DNA of 46,539 nucleotides from Streptococcus parasanguinis (GCA_905188195.1 CAJJKY010000015.1:1-46539); one strand, 5' to 3'; positions 7,838 through 15,938 are shown, numbered from the stretch's first letter. Translations and numbers: made by a program. The notes: a model not told the origin generated them from the letters alone.

Positions 7838-8740
7838 ATGACAGCTGCCTTAATTATTGGTTCTACAGTTTGTGATGTGATGATTTACTTGGATCGTTTG
7901 CCGAGTCGTGAAGGAGATGCCCATATTAATCACCAGCAATGGTCTGTGGGAGGTTGTGCCTTTAATGTCGTTAATATCCTTCATTTTTTGTCGCAACCCT
8001 ACCAGTTTGTCTCGCCAGTCGGTTCTGGAATATATGGTGATTTTATTCGGAGAGAGCTAAAACAATTAGGGATTTCCTCTAGCATCTCATTAGAAGGGGA
8101 CAATGGTTGCTGTTACTGCTTTGTAGAGTCTGATGGTGAGAGGACCTTCTTATCGGATCACGGAGTGGAGTACAGCTTTCAAGCAGAGTGGCTAAAAGAG
8201 CTCGAGACAGATCGGTTTGATTACATCTACTTATGTGGCCTTGAAGTCGAGGAGCCAACCGGTCTTGCATTGGTCCAGTCTGTTTCGCAACTAGAAGGTC
8301 AGGTGATTTTTGCACCAGGGCCACGCGGACTCTTGATTCCAAAGGATCGACTGGAAGCAATTTATGATCTGCATCCAATTCTCCATGTTAATGAGGCTGA
8401 AGCACTGGCTTTTTCAGGGTGTAGAGAGATCCAGCCAGCCATCGAACACTTGTATCAGAGAACGGGACAATTAGTCATTGTCACCTTGGGTGAAAACGGA
8501 GCGGTTGCCTATGATGGCAACTGGTATGAAGCAGATGGTTTTCCAACAGAAGTTGTCGATACAGTAGGGGCTGGAGATAGCCATGTGGGAGCCTTTATAT
8601 CCGCTCGTTTAGAAGGTTTAGATATGACGCAAGCCTTAAGATTTGCTAACAAAGTCTCTAGCCAGATTGTTGCAAGTAAGGGCGTTCATCTGACAAAAGA
8701 GCAACAAGAAGCCCTGCGAACAGAATTGAAACAAAAATAA
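7838..8740 (+). CDS. PfkB-family carbohydrate kinase
   Basis: A 300-residue ribokinase-like sugar or nucleoside kinase. The N-terminal PfkB signature region is visible as SVGGCAFNVVNI, and the C-terminal signature DTVGAGDSHVGAF holds the anion-hole GAGD with the catalytic aspartate. VTLGENGAVAYDG is the usual nucleotide-side strand. The substrate cannot be told from sequence; ribokinase-, fructokinase- or pseudouridine-kinase-like roles all fit. AAGGAG precedes the ATG at 7838 by about 7 nt. The gene has its own promoter, and the three-hairpin repeat begins four bases after the stop and probably supplies its terminator. Confidence 0.85.
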   Translation: MTAALIIGSTVCDVMIYLDRLPSREGDAHINHQQWSVGGCAFNVVNILHFLSQPYQFVSPVGSGIYGDFIRRELKQLGISSSISLEGDNGCCYCFVESDGERTFLSDHGVEYSFQAEWLKELETDRFDYIYLCGLEVEEPTGLALVQSVSQLEGQVIFAPGPRGLLIPKDRLEAIYDLHPILHVNEAEALAFSGCREIQPAIEHLYQRTGQLVIVTLGENGAVAYDGNWYEADGFPTEVVDTVGAGDSHVGAFISARLEGLDMTQALRFANKVSSQIVASKGVHLTKEQQEALRTELKQK

Positions 8741-8744
8741 AAAA

Positions 8745-8921
8745 GAGAGTGGGACAGAAATCGGTAATTCGTTAGAATTCGATTTCGTCGTCCCACCTCC
8801 GCACAGTTGAGTAGGGCTGTAAAAGCTGATGAAATCAGCGTAGTAGAGCCCACTCAACCACTGCGTCTTGCTCGACAATCCAAAAACAATTGAGAGGCTA
8901 GGACTTTTGTCCCAGCCTCTT
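8745..8921 (+). repeat. Complete three-hairpin intergenic repeat (about 177 bp)
   Basis: This is the only full copy in the window; 3' and 5' fragments occur at 1-110 and 46485-46539. Its ends are imperfect inverted repeats (GAGAGTGGGACAGAAA versus the complement of TTTTGTCCCAGCCTCTT). Hairpin 1 (8749-8796) has stacked arms GTGGGAC/GTCCCAC, GAAATCG/CGATTTC and AATTC/GAATT. Hairpin 2 (8806-8858) has GTTGAGT/ACTCAAC, GGGCT/AGCCC and GCTGAT/ATCAGC. Hairpin 3 (8893-8920) has AGAGGCT/AGCCTCT and GGAC/GTCC with one A-C mismatch, followed by T. It lies between the convergent PfkB and rsmG genes. There is no coding potential and no transposase. Confidence 0.92.
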
Positions 8922-8955
8922 ATTTGACTTTATCCGCTTAGCCCTTTGTATCTTG

Positions 8956-9669
8956 CTACAAAGGCCGCTTATTGGGCATGCCTGCTTTTCTTGGATATTT
9001 ATTGGGGGTTTCTTTTTTCTTTTCGACAAGAGTGATATAGCGTGGATCCCCATTTGGCAATTCATACTGTAGATTGTCTTCAACCTTGCTAAATAGCAGG
9101 TTGAGGGCATTTTTGGCTTCTTCCAACTCTTCTGGAGCATTGCTGGCCTTGAGAGCGAGGAGCCGTCCTCGTACTTTCAGATAAGGGATGGTCAGTTCAG
9201 AGAGGACCTGCATGCGGGCAACCGCGCGGGCAGTTACGATATCAAATTGGGCACGAAAATTCTTGTCTTGCGCAAAGTCCTCCGCACGTCCATGGTAGAA
9301 ATGAACTCCGTTCAAACCTAACTCTTCAGCCAGCAAGTGGAGAAAATTGATCCGCTTATTAAGGGAATCGATGATGGTCACATCCAGCTCAGGGAATAGG
9401 ATCTTCATTGGTAGGCTTGGAAAGCCAGCACCAGCTCCGATATCCAAGAGACGGATGGGTTGATTTTCGATCAAACCTTGTAAAATGGGTGCGATAGAGT
9501 CATAAAAATGCTTGAGATAGACTTCGTCTTTTTCGGTGATGGCAGTGAGATTAATCTTTTCATTCCATTCAACGAGGAGCTCAAAATAGCGTTCGTATTG
9601 CTCTTTTTGGCGATCAGTTAATGGGAAGCCGAGATCGGCTAAACGGACATAAAATTCTTCTGGTTTCAT
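8956..9669 (-). CDS. rsmG: 16S rRNA (guanine-527-N7)-methyltransferase RsmG (GidB)
   Basis: A 237-residue SAM-dependent methyltransferase that modifies G527 (E. coli numbering) in the 530 loop of 16S rRNA; loss gives low-level streptomycin resistance in several bacteria. The SAM-binding loop LDIGAGAGFPS is at residues 75-85, followed by VTIIDSLNKRINFL, HGRAEDFA and VTARAVA, all typical of the family. The C-terminal tail is basic (KKKETPNKYPRKAGMPNKR). There is no ribosome-binding site before the ATG; a TGG-TAAAAT -10 ends only 6 nt upstream, so the mRNA may be leaderless. It is divergent from lemA. Confidence 0.95.
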   Translation of the reverse strand: MKPEEFYVRLADLGFPLTDRQKEQYERYFELLVEWNEKINLTAITEKDEVYLKHFYDSIAPILQGLIENQPIRLLDIGAGAGFPSLPMKILFPELDVTIIDSLNKRINFLHLLAEELGLNGVHFYHGRAEDFAQDKNFRAQFDIVTARAVARMQVLSELTIPYLKVRGRLLALKASNAPEELEEAKNALNLLFSKVEDNLQYELPNGDPRYITLVEKKKETPNKYPRKAGMPNKRPL

Positions 9670-9675
9670 GCTTTT

Positions 9676-9684
9676 ATTTTACCA
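9676..9684 (-). promoter_or_regulatory. Extended -10 of rsmG placed for a leaderless transcript
   Basis: On the minus strand TGG is followed by TAAAAT, with exactly 6 nt before the ATG. A normal -10 to start-site distance puts transcription start on or next to the A of the ATG. Confidence 0.55.
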
Positions 9685-9700
9685 CAAAATAAGGGAAATT

Positions 9701-9709
9701 TGATATACT
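9701..9709 (+). promoter_or_regulatory. Extended -10 promoter of lemA-htpX
   Basis: TGA followed by TATACT (9704-9709), 30 nt before the lemA ATG, divergent from the rsmG promoter. Confidence 0.6.
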
Positions 9710-9739
9710 GGTAGAAAGAAATGAAAGGAATTCAATAAA

Positions 9740-10300
9740 ATGATTTGGATTATTCTTGGGATCATTGTGGTCCTTGTGTTGATTGTAGTAGGAGTTTACA
9801 ACGGTTTGGTGAAAAGCCGCATGCAGACTCGCGAAGCTTGGAGTCAAATTGATGTACAATTGAAACGTCGAAATGACTTGATTCCAAACTTGATTGAAAC
9901 CGTTAAAGGCTATGCCAAGTACGAAGGAGATACACTAGCAAAAGTGACTCAACTTCGTCAACAAGTGGCTCAAGCTACTTCACCTGCAGAAGCAATGGCG
10001 GCCAGCGATGCTCTTTCCCGTCAAGTGGCAGGCATCTTTGCGGTGGCTGAAAACTATCCAGACTTGAAAGCTAACACCAACTTCATGCAGTTGCAAGAAG
10101 AATTGACCAATACAGAAAACAAAATTTCTTATGCCCGTCAATTGTACAACAGTGTCACAAGCAACTACAATGTGAAATTGGAAACTTTCCCAACAAACGT
10201 AATTGCTGGAATGTTTGGCTTCAGACAAGCCGAATTCCTTCAAGTGCCTGAAGAAGAAAAAGCTGTACCAAAGGTGGATTTTAGCGGATTAGGAGACTAA
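9740..10300 (+). CDS. lemA: LemA family protein
   Basis: A 186-residue protein with one N-terminal membrane helix (about residues 2-22) and a helical extracytoplasmic or cytoplasmic domain. Family motifs seen are YNGLVKSRMQTREAWSQID, LKRRNDLIPNLIETVKGYA and NTENKISYARQLYN. The function of LemA is unclear; it is commonly encoded next to htpX, as here, with a one-base gap, and the pair is thought to act in envelope protein quality control. AAAGGAA precedes the ATG. Confidence 0.93.
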   Translation: MIWIILGIIVVLVLIVVGVYNGLVKSRMQTREAWSQIDVQLKRRNDLIPNLIETVKGYAKYEGDTLAKVTQLRQQVAQATSPAEAMAASDALSRQVAGIFAVAENYPDLKANTNFMQLQEELTNTENKISYARQLYNSVTSNYNVKLETFPTNVIAGMFGFRQAEFLQVPEEEKAVPKVDFSGLGD

Positions 10301-10301
10301 T

Positions 10302-11198
10302 ATGCTCTTTGACCAAATTGCAAGCAATAAAAGGAGAACCTGGATTCTCCTTATTGCTTTTTTCATACTCTTGGCTCTCATCGGAGCGGCCGTTGGCTAC
10401 CTCTGGTTAGGCTCCTCACTTGGGGGCGTCATCCTAGCTTTGATTATTGGTGGGATTTATGCCTTTAGCATGATTTTCCAATCAACCGAGGTCGTCATGC
10501 GGATGAACGGGGCGCGTGAGGTGACCGAAGAGCAAGCCCCTCAACTCTACCATATTGTCCAAGATATGGCTATGGTAGCTCAGATTCCCATGCCTCGGGT
10601 TTATATTGTGGATGATCCGTCCATGAATGCATTTGCGACAGGGTCTAATCCTCAAAATGCAGCTGTTGCAGCAACGACAGGTCTTCTAGCTGTGATGAAT
10701 CGTGAGGAATTGGAGGGAGTCATCGGACACGAAGTCAGCCACATTCGCAATTACGATATCCGCATCTCCACGATTGCAGTTGCCCTTGCAAGTGCCATCA
10801 CCATGCTTTCTAGCATTGGTGGCCGGATGATGTGGTGGGGCGGTGGTCGTAGCCGGGACGATGATCGAGAAGGTAGCGGTGGTTTGGAGATTGTAATTTT
10901 GATCCTTTCCTTGCTTGCCATCGTTTTAGCACCATTAGCAGCGACCTTGGTCCAGTTAGCCATTTCTCGTCAACGGGAGTTCCTAGCAGACGCTTCAAGT
11001 GTTGAATTGACACGGAATCCTCAAGGAATGATAAATGCTTTGTTAAAGCTAGACAATAGCGAACCAATGCAACGACATGTCGATGATGCGAGCAGTGCTC
11101 TTTTTATCAACGATCCAAAAAAAGAATCCGGATTGCAAAAACTCTTTTATACCCACCCACCCATTGCTGAACGGGTGGCTCGCCTAAGAAAAATGTAA
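10302..11198 (+). CDS. htpX: Membrane zinc metalloprotease HtpX
   Basis: A 298-residue M48-family membrane protease that degrades damaged membrane proteins. Two N-terminal hydrophobic segments (about 13-34 and 39-58) are followed by the zinc-binding HEVSH at residues 143-147 (His143, Glu144, His147) and a third-ligand region REFLADASSVEL. Two further hydrophobic stretches, around 150-170 and 195-222, flank a glycine/arginine-rich loop (GGGRSRDDDREGSGG). It is co-transcribed with lemA. Confidence 0.95.
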   Translation: MLFDQIASNKRRTWILLIAFFILLALIGAAVGYLWLGSSLGGVILALIIGGIYAFSMIFQSTEVVMRMNGAREVTEEQAPQLYHIVQDMAMVAQIPMPRVYIVDDPSMNAFATGSNPQNAAVAATTGLLAVMNREELEGVIGHEVSHIRNYDIRISTIAVALASAITMLSSIGGRMMWWGGGRSRDDDREGSGGLEIVILILSLLAIVLAPLAATLVQLAISRQREFLADASSVELTRNPQGMINALLKLDNSEPMQRHVDDASSALFINDPKKESGLQKLFYTHPPIAERVARLRKM

Positions 11199-11226
11199 AA
11201 AATCCACCAAACGGTGGATTTTTTAT
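11196..11226. terminator. Bidirectional terminator between htpX and the MFS gene
   Basis: AAAAAATCCACC and GGTGGATTTTTT flank a 4-nt loop. The hairpin has A on one side and T on the other, so it can serve both convergent genes; it overlaps the MFS stop codon. Confidence 0.88.
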
Positions 11227-12440
11227 TTGGTAGTTAAGAGGAGGGTAGTGAAACCAAGGATGGCAAAGATCCCCCACGCTAGGGGAAGGCTCCAGATAGC
11301 TAGACTAGAAAAGAGAGCTGTCCCAATTGGCATGGCAAAGCTGACCATCAGTCCCAAAAAGCTAGAGGTAGAAGCTAATTTTTCAGCGGGTAATTTGCTC
11401 ATTAAAAGGCTGGAAACTTTTGGGTTGATTTTTGCAACAAGATAACCAAGGAATGTGATGAGTAGAAGGGAAAGAATGTCCCAGCGTACCAGGATATTTG
11501 TGAGCCCAAGCATGGTCAGCCCACCTGCGATCCACAGTAGGATATGGTGGAGCGATTGCTTGGAAAAATAGTCATAGGGTGTCAAACTAGCCCAGACCAT
11601 GCTTAAAATAGTAACTGCCTCTAAAATCAAGAGCGACTGGCTAAAACTCAACTGAAAGAAGGGGGAATGAAGTAGTTGCAAATTGTAGATACCAGAGATG
11701 GATCCCCCTAGGGCATTGATAAGAACCAATGAGAAGAGCAACTTGCCAAAGTGGTGAACCTCCTCATCTGCAAAAATACTTTTGGCGTTCTGGTACATCT
11801 CTTGGCATTCGTGTATCAACGAATTCTTACTTTTGGGATCAACGACGGGATCATGTATCAGCTGTTTTTTTCTGATCAGGAGACAGGTAGAAGACAGGAG
11901 AAAAGTCACGGCATTGATCGAAGCGACCAGGGCAAAATTTTGATGGCTGATGGCTAACAGCCAAACTCCCAGGGCTTGTCCAGAAATCGAGCAGACCATA
12001 CTAAGTAGTTGGTTGAAGGAATAGGCCTCCATCAAATCCTCGTCAGGGATGTTCTTTTTCATGATAGGGAGTTGCAAGCCACCGCGATAATCACTTAAAC
12101 AATCTGAAACAATGTTTAAAAAGCAAACAATCGAAAAGGCTAGGTAACCCGGAATCTTGGTCATGAGAGCAATAAGGATGAAGAGGATGGCTTGAAGATA
12201 GCCAATGCGGATCAACCAGTTAGCTTTTTTTTTCGTGCGGTCAGCCTTCATCCCGACAAAAACGGTAAAGAGGCTAGGAATAAATACAATGAGATTAGCA
12301 ATGCCAACTGCTAGGCTCGGCTGTGGCATGCTGGCAGCAAAGACCACAAAGACCAGATTGTAGATGGCAGCGCCAAGGGTATTTAAAAAGCGTGAAAGAC
12401 TAAGTAAGGCAAAAATCTTATTACGGACTAAGAGTTTCAT
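11223..12440 (-). CDS. MFS transporter, probable Rgg-linked permease
   Basis: A 405-residue polytopic protein with roughly ten to twelve hydrophobic segments and the MFS loop motif GMKADRTKKK after the second segment. The overall pattern is that of drug- or metabolite-efflux MFS permeases; substrate is unknown. Its ATG overlaps the stop of a 58-codon ORF (ATGA), so the two are translationally coupled, and AAGGAGGAAG lies within the end of that ORF. The rgg gene lies just upstream in the same orientation, which suggests Rgg controls the pair. Confidence 0.85.
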   Translation of the reverse strand: MKLLVRNKIFALLSLSRFLNTLGAAIYNLVFVVFAASMPQPSLAVGIANLIVFIPSLFTVFVGMKADRTKKKANWLIRIGYLQAILFILIALMTKIPGYLAFSIVCFLNIVSDCLSDYRGGLQLPIMKKNIPDEDLMEAYSFNQLLSMVCSISGQALGVWLLAISHQNFALVASINAVTFLLSSTCLLIRKKQLIHDPVVDPKSKNSLIHECQEMYQNAKSIFADEEVHHFGKLLFSLVLINALGGSISGIYNLQLLHSPFFQLSFSQSLLILEAVTILSMVWASLTPYDYFSKQSLHHILLWIAGGLTMLGLTNILVRWDILSLLLITFLGYLVAKINPKVSSLLMSKLPAEKLASTSSFLGLMVSFAMPIGTALFSSLAIWSLPLAWGIFAILGFTTLLLTTK

Positions 12441-12613
12441 AAGCCTTCCTCCTTCACGTGATCAGTTGCTAGGACTTGTTTGATGGATCGAAAGATCTGT
12501 TTGAAGAGATCCAACTTCTCCTTTTCAGAGAGAGCTAGTTCCTGATCCTTCAGATAGACGCTGGTATGTGAGAGAAGAAAGCGGAGGAAGTGGCTTTTTA
12601 GTTTGGTTATCAT
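12437..12613 (-). CDS. 58-residue ORF coupled to the MFS gene
   Basis: A 58-codon frame from the ATG at 12613 ends in a TGA that overlaps the MFS start codon. The product is soluble and helical-looking, beginning MITKLKSHFLRFLLSHTS and rich in Lys, Glu and Leu (ALSEKEKLDLFKQIFRSIKQVL). GAAGG lies about 9 nt before the ATG. I do not recognise a family. The ATGA coupling and the predicted promoter region between it and rgg favour a real gene; it could be a small regulator or simply a translational leader for the permease. Confidence 0.55.
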   Translation of the reverse strand: MITKLKSHFLRFLLSHTSVYLKDQELALSEKEKLDLFKQIFRSIKQVLATDHVKEEGL

Positions 12614-12677
12614 GGGAAGAACCTTCTTTCTTTACTTGATAGTCCTATTGTAAAACTAAAAAACAAGAAAAAATAAA

Positions 12678-12695
12678 TGTTGCATATTTTCAACA
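12678..12695 (-). promoter_or_regulatory. Inverted repeat upstream of the 58-aa ORF/MFS pair, candidate Rgg operator
   Basis: TGTTG and CAACA are separated by 8 bp in an AT-rich region between rgg and its probable targets. A TACAAT-like -10 lies further downstream on the minus strand. Rgg proteins bind short inverted repeats near the -35; assignment here is by position only. Confidence 0.35.
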
Positions 12696-12726
12696 AAAAC
12701 TCACAGAGTAGATCTGTGAGTTTTTA
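12696..12726 (-). terminator. Terminator at the end of rgg
   Basis: AAAACTCACAGA and TCTGTGAGTTTT form a perfect hairpin that overlaps the rgg stop codon, with T residues on the minus-strand 3' side. Confidence 0.8.
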
Positions 12727-13584
12727 GGATTTATTGATCAGTTCTTGCAGGCCATGTTTGTAGTAGTTGGCACTGTCCTTACAATCCAGAATAGAGAGAA
12801 TCTGGATGGCCTGTTCCATCTTTTCAAGACCGATTTCTTTTTCTCCCTTTCGATAGAGAAATTCTCCTTTGCCGTAGAGATAAACCGTCCGAAGGTAGGC
12901 TTCGTTCTCAGAGTAAAAGTGGTCGTTAATTAGGTGGTCAAAAAAAGATGCATCTTCAAATTCATTTGAACTAATGGCGAGAAAAAAGCCATTAAGGAAA
13001 ATAGAATTGATGGCAGGACGAGAGGAATCTAGGAGAAGCTTGAAATCCTCCCGTTGGACCAACTCCTCTGTGTATTGTCGATAGAGCTGACTAGAGAAAA
13101 GAGGAGAGGTCAGTGAAAATAGGCTTAACTCAAAATTTCCCCAGACCATGACAGAGAAGAGGTAGTCATAGAGGAAATCTAGTTCCTCTTGGCTAGCAGC
13201 CAACTCTACCTCAGGATATAAGCCAAGTATTTTGGCCTTGAGAATAATGCTGGCTAAGAAGTCTTCTTTTTTCTGATATTTCTGATAGGCTTGCTGGTAG
13301 CTTTGGTACAAGGCTTGATCGTGTTCCAAGCTCATGTTTTCATAGTGCTCTTTCAACAATTTGGGGATAAAGGAGTGCTGATCGATTCCTGCTAGATGAG
13401 AAAACTCACTGAGGCTGGTTTTGATCTGTTGCAAAGCCTGAAAAAACCGTTGCGTCGTCAGGTCATTTTCTCCTCTTTCAAATCGAGATAGCATGGAGCG
13501 CGAAAATTCGCCACCCGTAGCCTCCTCTAGAGAGATGTGGCGACTTTCACGTATTTGCCGAAAAACAGCTCCGATTTCTTTCAT
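12724..13584 (-). CDS. Rgg/GadR/MutR family transcriptional regulator
   Basis: A 286-residue regulator with an N-terminal helix-turn-helix (IGAVFRQIRESRHISLEEA ... FSRSMLSRFERGENDLT, about residues 4-45) and a long helical C-terminal domain of the peptide-binding Rgg type. The preferred start ATG at 13584 has GAGGAG upstream; the frame extends 27 codons further, but without homology or ribosome site. Rgg proteins often sense short hydrophobic or Rgg-specific peptides and control adjacent genes; here the neighbours are a 58-aa ORF and an MFS permease in the same direction. No convincing pheromone gene was found next to it. Confidence 0.88.
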   Translation of the reverse strand: MKEIGAVFRQIRESRHISLEEATGGEFSRSMLSRFERGENDLTTQRFFQALQQIKTSLSEFSHLAGIDQHSFIPKLLKEHYENMSLEHDQALYQSYQQAYQKYQKKEDFLASIILKAKILGLYPEVELAASQEELDFLYDYLFSVMVWGNFELSLFSLTSPLFSSQLYRQYTEELVQREDFKLLLDSSRPAINSIFLNGFFLAISSNEFEDASFFDHLINDHFYSENEAYLRTVYLYGKGEFLYRKGEKEIGLEKMEQAIQILSILDCKDSANYYKHGLQELINKS

Positions 13585-13694
13585 GAATTCTCCTCTATCT
13601 AACAATGCCCTAGCCAGTGACCCTCTTTTGTCCAAGAGATGGTGGGACCTTGTGTACAACACCAATTGGCCTAGTTACTGTATCTTTTTTCATG

Positions 13695-13703
13695 ATTATA
13701 ACA
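13695..13703 (-). promoter_or_regulatory. Extended -10 promoter of rgg
   Basis: On the minus strand TGT is followed by TATAAT, giving a leader of about 105 nt before the rgg ATG. Confidence 0.5.
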
Positions 13704-13721
13704 AATTTTTGAGGAGACTTC

Positions 13722-13750
13722 TTGGTTGAGGGGCAGCTTCATGATATACT
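13722..13750 (+). promoter_or_regulatory. Promoter of the YceD/DUF177 gene
   Basis: TTGGTT (13722-13727), a 17-bp spacer and TATACT (13745-13750), the latter preceded by TGA as an extended -10. Confidence 0.6.
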
Positions 13751-13781
13751 AGTAGTATCTAGAAGATTTGAGGACAAAAGA

Positions 13782-14321
13782 ATGAACCTATTTACACAAG
13801 AAATCCGTAAAAATCCTGAAGGACTAGCCTTTGATCAAGAGTTGGATTTGCTCAAAGAATTGCAAAAGCGTAATCCAGAAATTCTTGATTTAAAGAATGT
13901 GACAGCAACAGGACGAGTAGCCTATGATACAGGCCTCTATGTCTTGGATTACCAGTTGAGCTATACCATCGTTTTGGCCTCTAGCCGAAGCATGGAGCCT
14001 GTCGAGCTTCAAGAAAGCTATCCTGTAACAGAAGTGTTTGCGGAGGATGTACAGTCTGACGCAGATATCGAGGCCCTAGAGGAAGACTTGATCCTTCCAA
14101 TCGAAGGTGGGAAGATTGACCTGAGTGAGAGTGTAGCGGATAATATCCTGCTCAATATTCCCCTCAAGGTTCTTACTCCAGAAGAAGAGGCTGGACAAGG
14201 TTTTATCGAAGGCAATGATTGGAAAATCCTATCCGAAGAAGAATACCAAGCCGCTCAAGCGATTAAGAAAGAAGAAAACAGTCCTTTCGCCGGTCTAAAT
14301 GGCTTGTTTGACGAAGAATAA
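13782..14321 (+). CDS. YceD family protein (DUF177)
   Basis: A 179-residue acidic soluble protein of the YceD/DUF177 family, linked in other bacteria to 23S rRNA accumulation. Family-like segments are VTATGRVAYDTGLYVLDYQLSY and GKIDLSESVADNILLNIPLK. The start at 13782 has GAGGAC upstream; the frame from 13722 would start on the -35 box and is rejected. Unlike many genomes, rpmF (ribosomal protein L32) does not follow; instead a terminator and the flotillin promoter come next. Confidence 0.83.
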   Translation: MNLFTQEIRKNPEGLAFDQELDLLKELQKRNPEILDLKNVTATGRVAYDTGLYVLDYQLSYTIVLASSRSMEPVELQESYPVTEVFAEDVQSDADIEALEEDLILPIEGGKIDLSESVADNILLNIPLKVLTPEEEAGQGFIEGNDWKILSEEEYQAAQAIKKEENSPFAGLNGLFDEE

Positions 14322-14359
14322 GCTAGAGATTGCATTTGATAAATTTAGACATAAATACA

Positions 14360-14388
14360 GGTCTTTTCTTTGAGGAAAGGCCTTCTTT
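14360..14388 (+). terminator. Terminator after the YceD gene
   Basis: GGTCTTTTC (14360-14368) pairs, with G-T pairs, with GGAAAGGCC (14374-14382), followed by TTCTTTT. Confidence 0.65.
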
Positions 14389-14397
14389 TGATATACT
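14389..14397 (+). promoter_or_regulatory. Extended -10 promoter of the flotillin gene
   Basis: TGA followed by TATACT (14392-14397), directly after the preceding terminator's T run. Confidence 0.6.
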
Positions 14398-14445
14398 AGG
14401 ATTAATAAACAACAGAGGGGAGACCTCTAAAAAAGGAGAAAAAGT

Positions 14446-15924
14446 ATGGATACTTTATTTATTCCAGGTTGGTTGATTACTGTTGTAATCGTAGCCATTC
14501 TTGTATTGATCTTGTTGGTCAAAGGGTATGTCAATGCTAAACCCAACGAAGTCGTGGTCATTACCGGTCTTCGGAAGCAACGTCACTTGCGTGGGAAAGC
14601 AGGCTTTATGATTCCCTTTGTCGAACAACGCTCTTATCTTGATATTGAGCAATTCTCGACAGATGTTCGGACGTCAGAAGCAGTCCCAACACTGGACTTC
14701 ATTAACGTCCGTGCCGATGCAGCTGTTAAATTAAAAATCGGTACAACCGATGAAATGATTGCCCGGGCTGCAGAAAACTTCTTGAACTGGAATACGACAG
14801 ATATTTCCAATTCTGTCCAAGATGTCTTGGAAGGAAACCTGCGGGAAGTGATCGGTCAGATGGAGCTCCGTAAGATGGTCAATGACCGTCAAGAGTTTGC
14901 CTCAAAAGTGCAGGACAACGTAGCACCAGACTTGGCAAAAATGGGTCTAGAAGTCATCGCCTTTACGGTTCAATCCTTCTCTGATGAAGGGGGAGTCATC
15001 GATAACCTCGGGATTGAAAATGTTGAAACCATTAAGAAAGATGCCTTGATTGCCAAAGCCAAAGCAGAACGTGAACGCAAGGAAGTTGAAGCAGAACAAG
15101 ATAAATTGGCTAACGACAAACGCGTCGCAGCCGATCTTGAAATTGCGCAAAAACAAAACGAATTAAAACTCAAACAAGCAGCCCTCAAGCAAGAAGCAGA
15201 TATTGCCCAAGCAAAAGCGGATGCCGCTAAAGGGATTGAGGCAGAGGTGCAACGTCGTGAACAAGAGCGCGTGGCAGCCGAAGCTAATATCATGAAACAG
15301 GAAAAAGAAGCGGAAGTCAAAGAGCGCGAAGTTAAGGTTCGTGAGCAAGAATTGGATGCCAACATCCGCAAACAAGCTGAAGCTGAAAAATATGCGCGTC
15401 AACAAGCTGCAGAAGCAGAATTGATTGAACGCCAACGCAAGGCGGAAGCAGAACTCTTCGAAACACAAAAAGAAGCCGAAGCTCGAAAAGCCCAAGCCGA
15501 AGCTGAGAAATTTGCCCAATTGCAAGAGGCCGAAGCTATTGAGGCTAAAGGTCGTGCCGAGGCTGAAGCCATTCGCTTGAAACTGGAAGCCGAAGCCAAA
15601 GGTTTGGACCAAAAGGCCGAAGCCATGAAGAAAATGCAAGAAGCAGCCATTACTGAAATGGTCGTTGACAAGTTGCCTGAAATTGCGCGTGCTGTCGCTG
15701 AACCATTAACCAAGGTTGATAAGATCACCATGTACGGGGAAGGCAATGCTTCTAAGATGGTGGGCGATATTATGCAAAGTATCGACCAAGTCTCTCAAGG
15801 AGCTGGATTTGATATTCGTCAATTGCTAGCAGGAGCTCTTGGAGTTAATATGACGGTCAATAAACTCAAAGAAGGAGAACAACCGGTCATTGAAGCAGAG
15901 GAGTTAGCTTCAAAAGAAGATTAA
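14446..15924 (+). CDS. Flotillin family protein (FloT-like)
   Basis: A 492-residue membrane scaffold protein. Residues 6-26 form one hydrophobic anchor, followed by an SPFH/band-7 domain to about residue 190 and then a very long Ala/Glu/Lys/Gln-rich coiled coil (about 195-410) with many repeated EAE/AEAE units, and a C-terminal domain with MVGDIMQSIDQVSQGAGFDIRQLL. Flotillins organise membrane domains and oligomerise. AAGGAG lies 7 nt before the ATG. It is monocistronic with its own promoter and terminator. The skewed codon pattern of the coiled coil produces several long antisense frames that are not genes. Confidence 0.93.
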   Translation: MDTLFIPGWLITVVIVAILVLILLVKGYVNAKPNEVVVITGLRKQRHLRGKAGFMIPFVEQRSYLDIEQFSTDVRTSEAVPTLDFINVRADAAVKLKIGTTDEMIARAAENFLNWNTTDISNSVQDVLEGNLREVIGQMELRKMVNDRQEFASKVQDNVAPDLAKMGLEVIAFTVQSFSDEGGVIDNLGIENVETIKKDALIAKAKAERERKEVEAEQDKLANDKRVAADLEIAQKQNELKLKQAALKQEADIAQAKADAAKGIEAEVQRREQERVAAEANIMKQEKEAEVKEREVKVREQELDANIRKQAEAEKYARQQAAEAELIERQRKAEAELFETQKEAEARKAQAEAEKFAQLQEAEAIEAKGRAEAEAIRLKLEAEAKGLDQKAEAMKKMQEAAITEMVVDKLPEIARAVAEPLTKVDKITMYGEGNASKMVGDIMQSIDQVSQGAGFDIRQLLAGALGVNMTVNKLKEGEQPVIEAEELASKED

Positions 15925-15938
15925 TGACATTCATCAAG

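Noticed and set aside
8745..8921. Three-hairpin repeat as an IS element
   Set aside because: It is only about 177 bp, with no coding frame; it can at most be a non-autonomous element.
13611..13693. Short frame starting MKKDTVTRPIGVV upstream of rgg on the minus strand, considered as a pheromone or leader peptide
   Set aside because: Its ATG lies one base after the -10 TATAAT, so it would not be transcribed as a start, and it lacks the hydrophobic core of known Rgg peptides.
14970..15746. Several long antisense frames (up to 158 codons) opposite the flotillin gene
   Set aside because: They arise from the repetitive Ala/Glu/Lys codons of the coiled coil, are Phe/Leu/Ser-rich, have no ribosome sites and overlap a clear gene.
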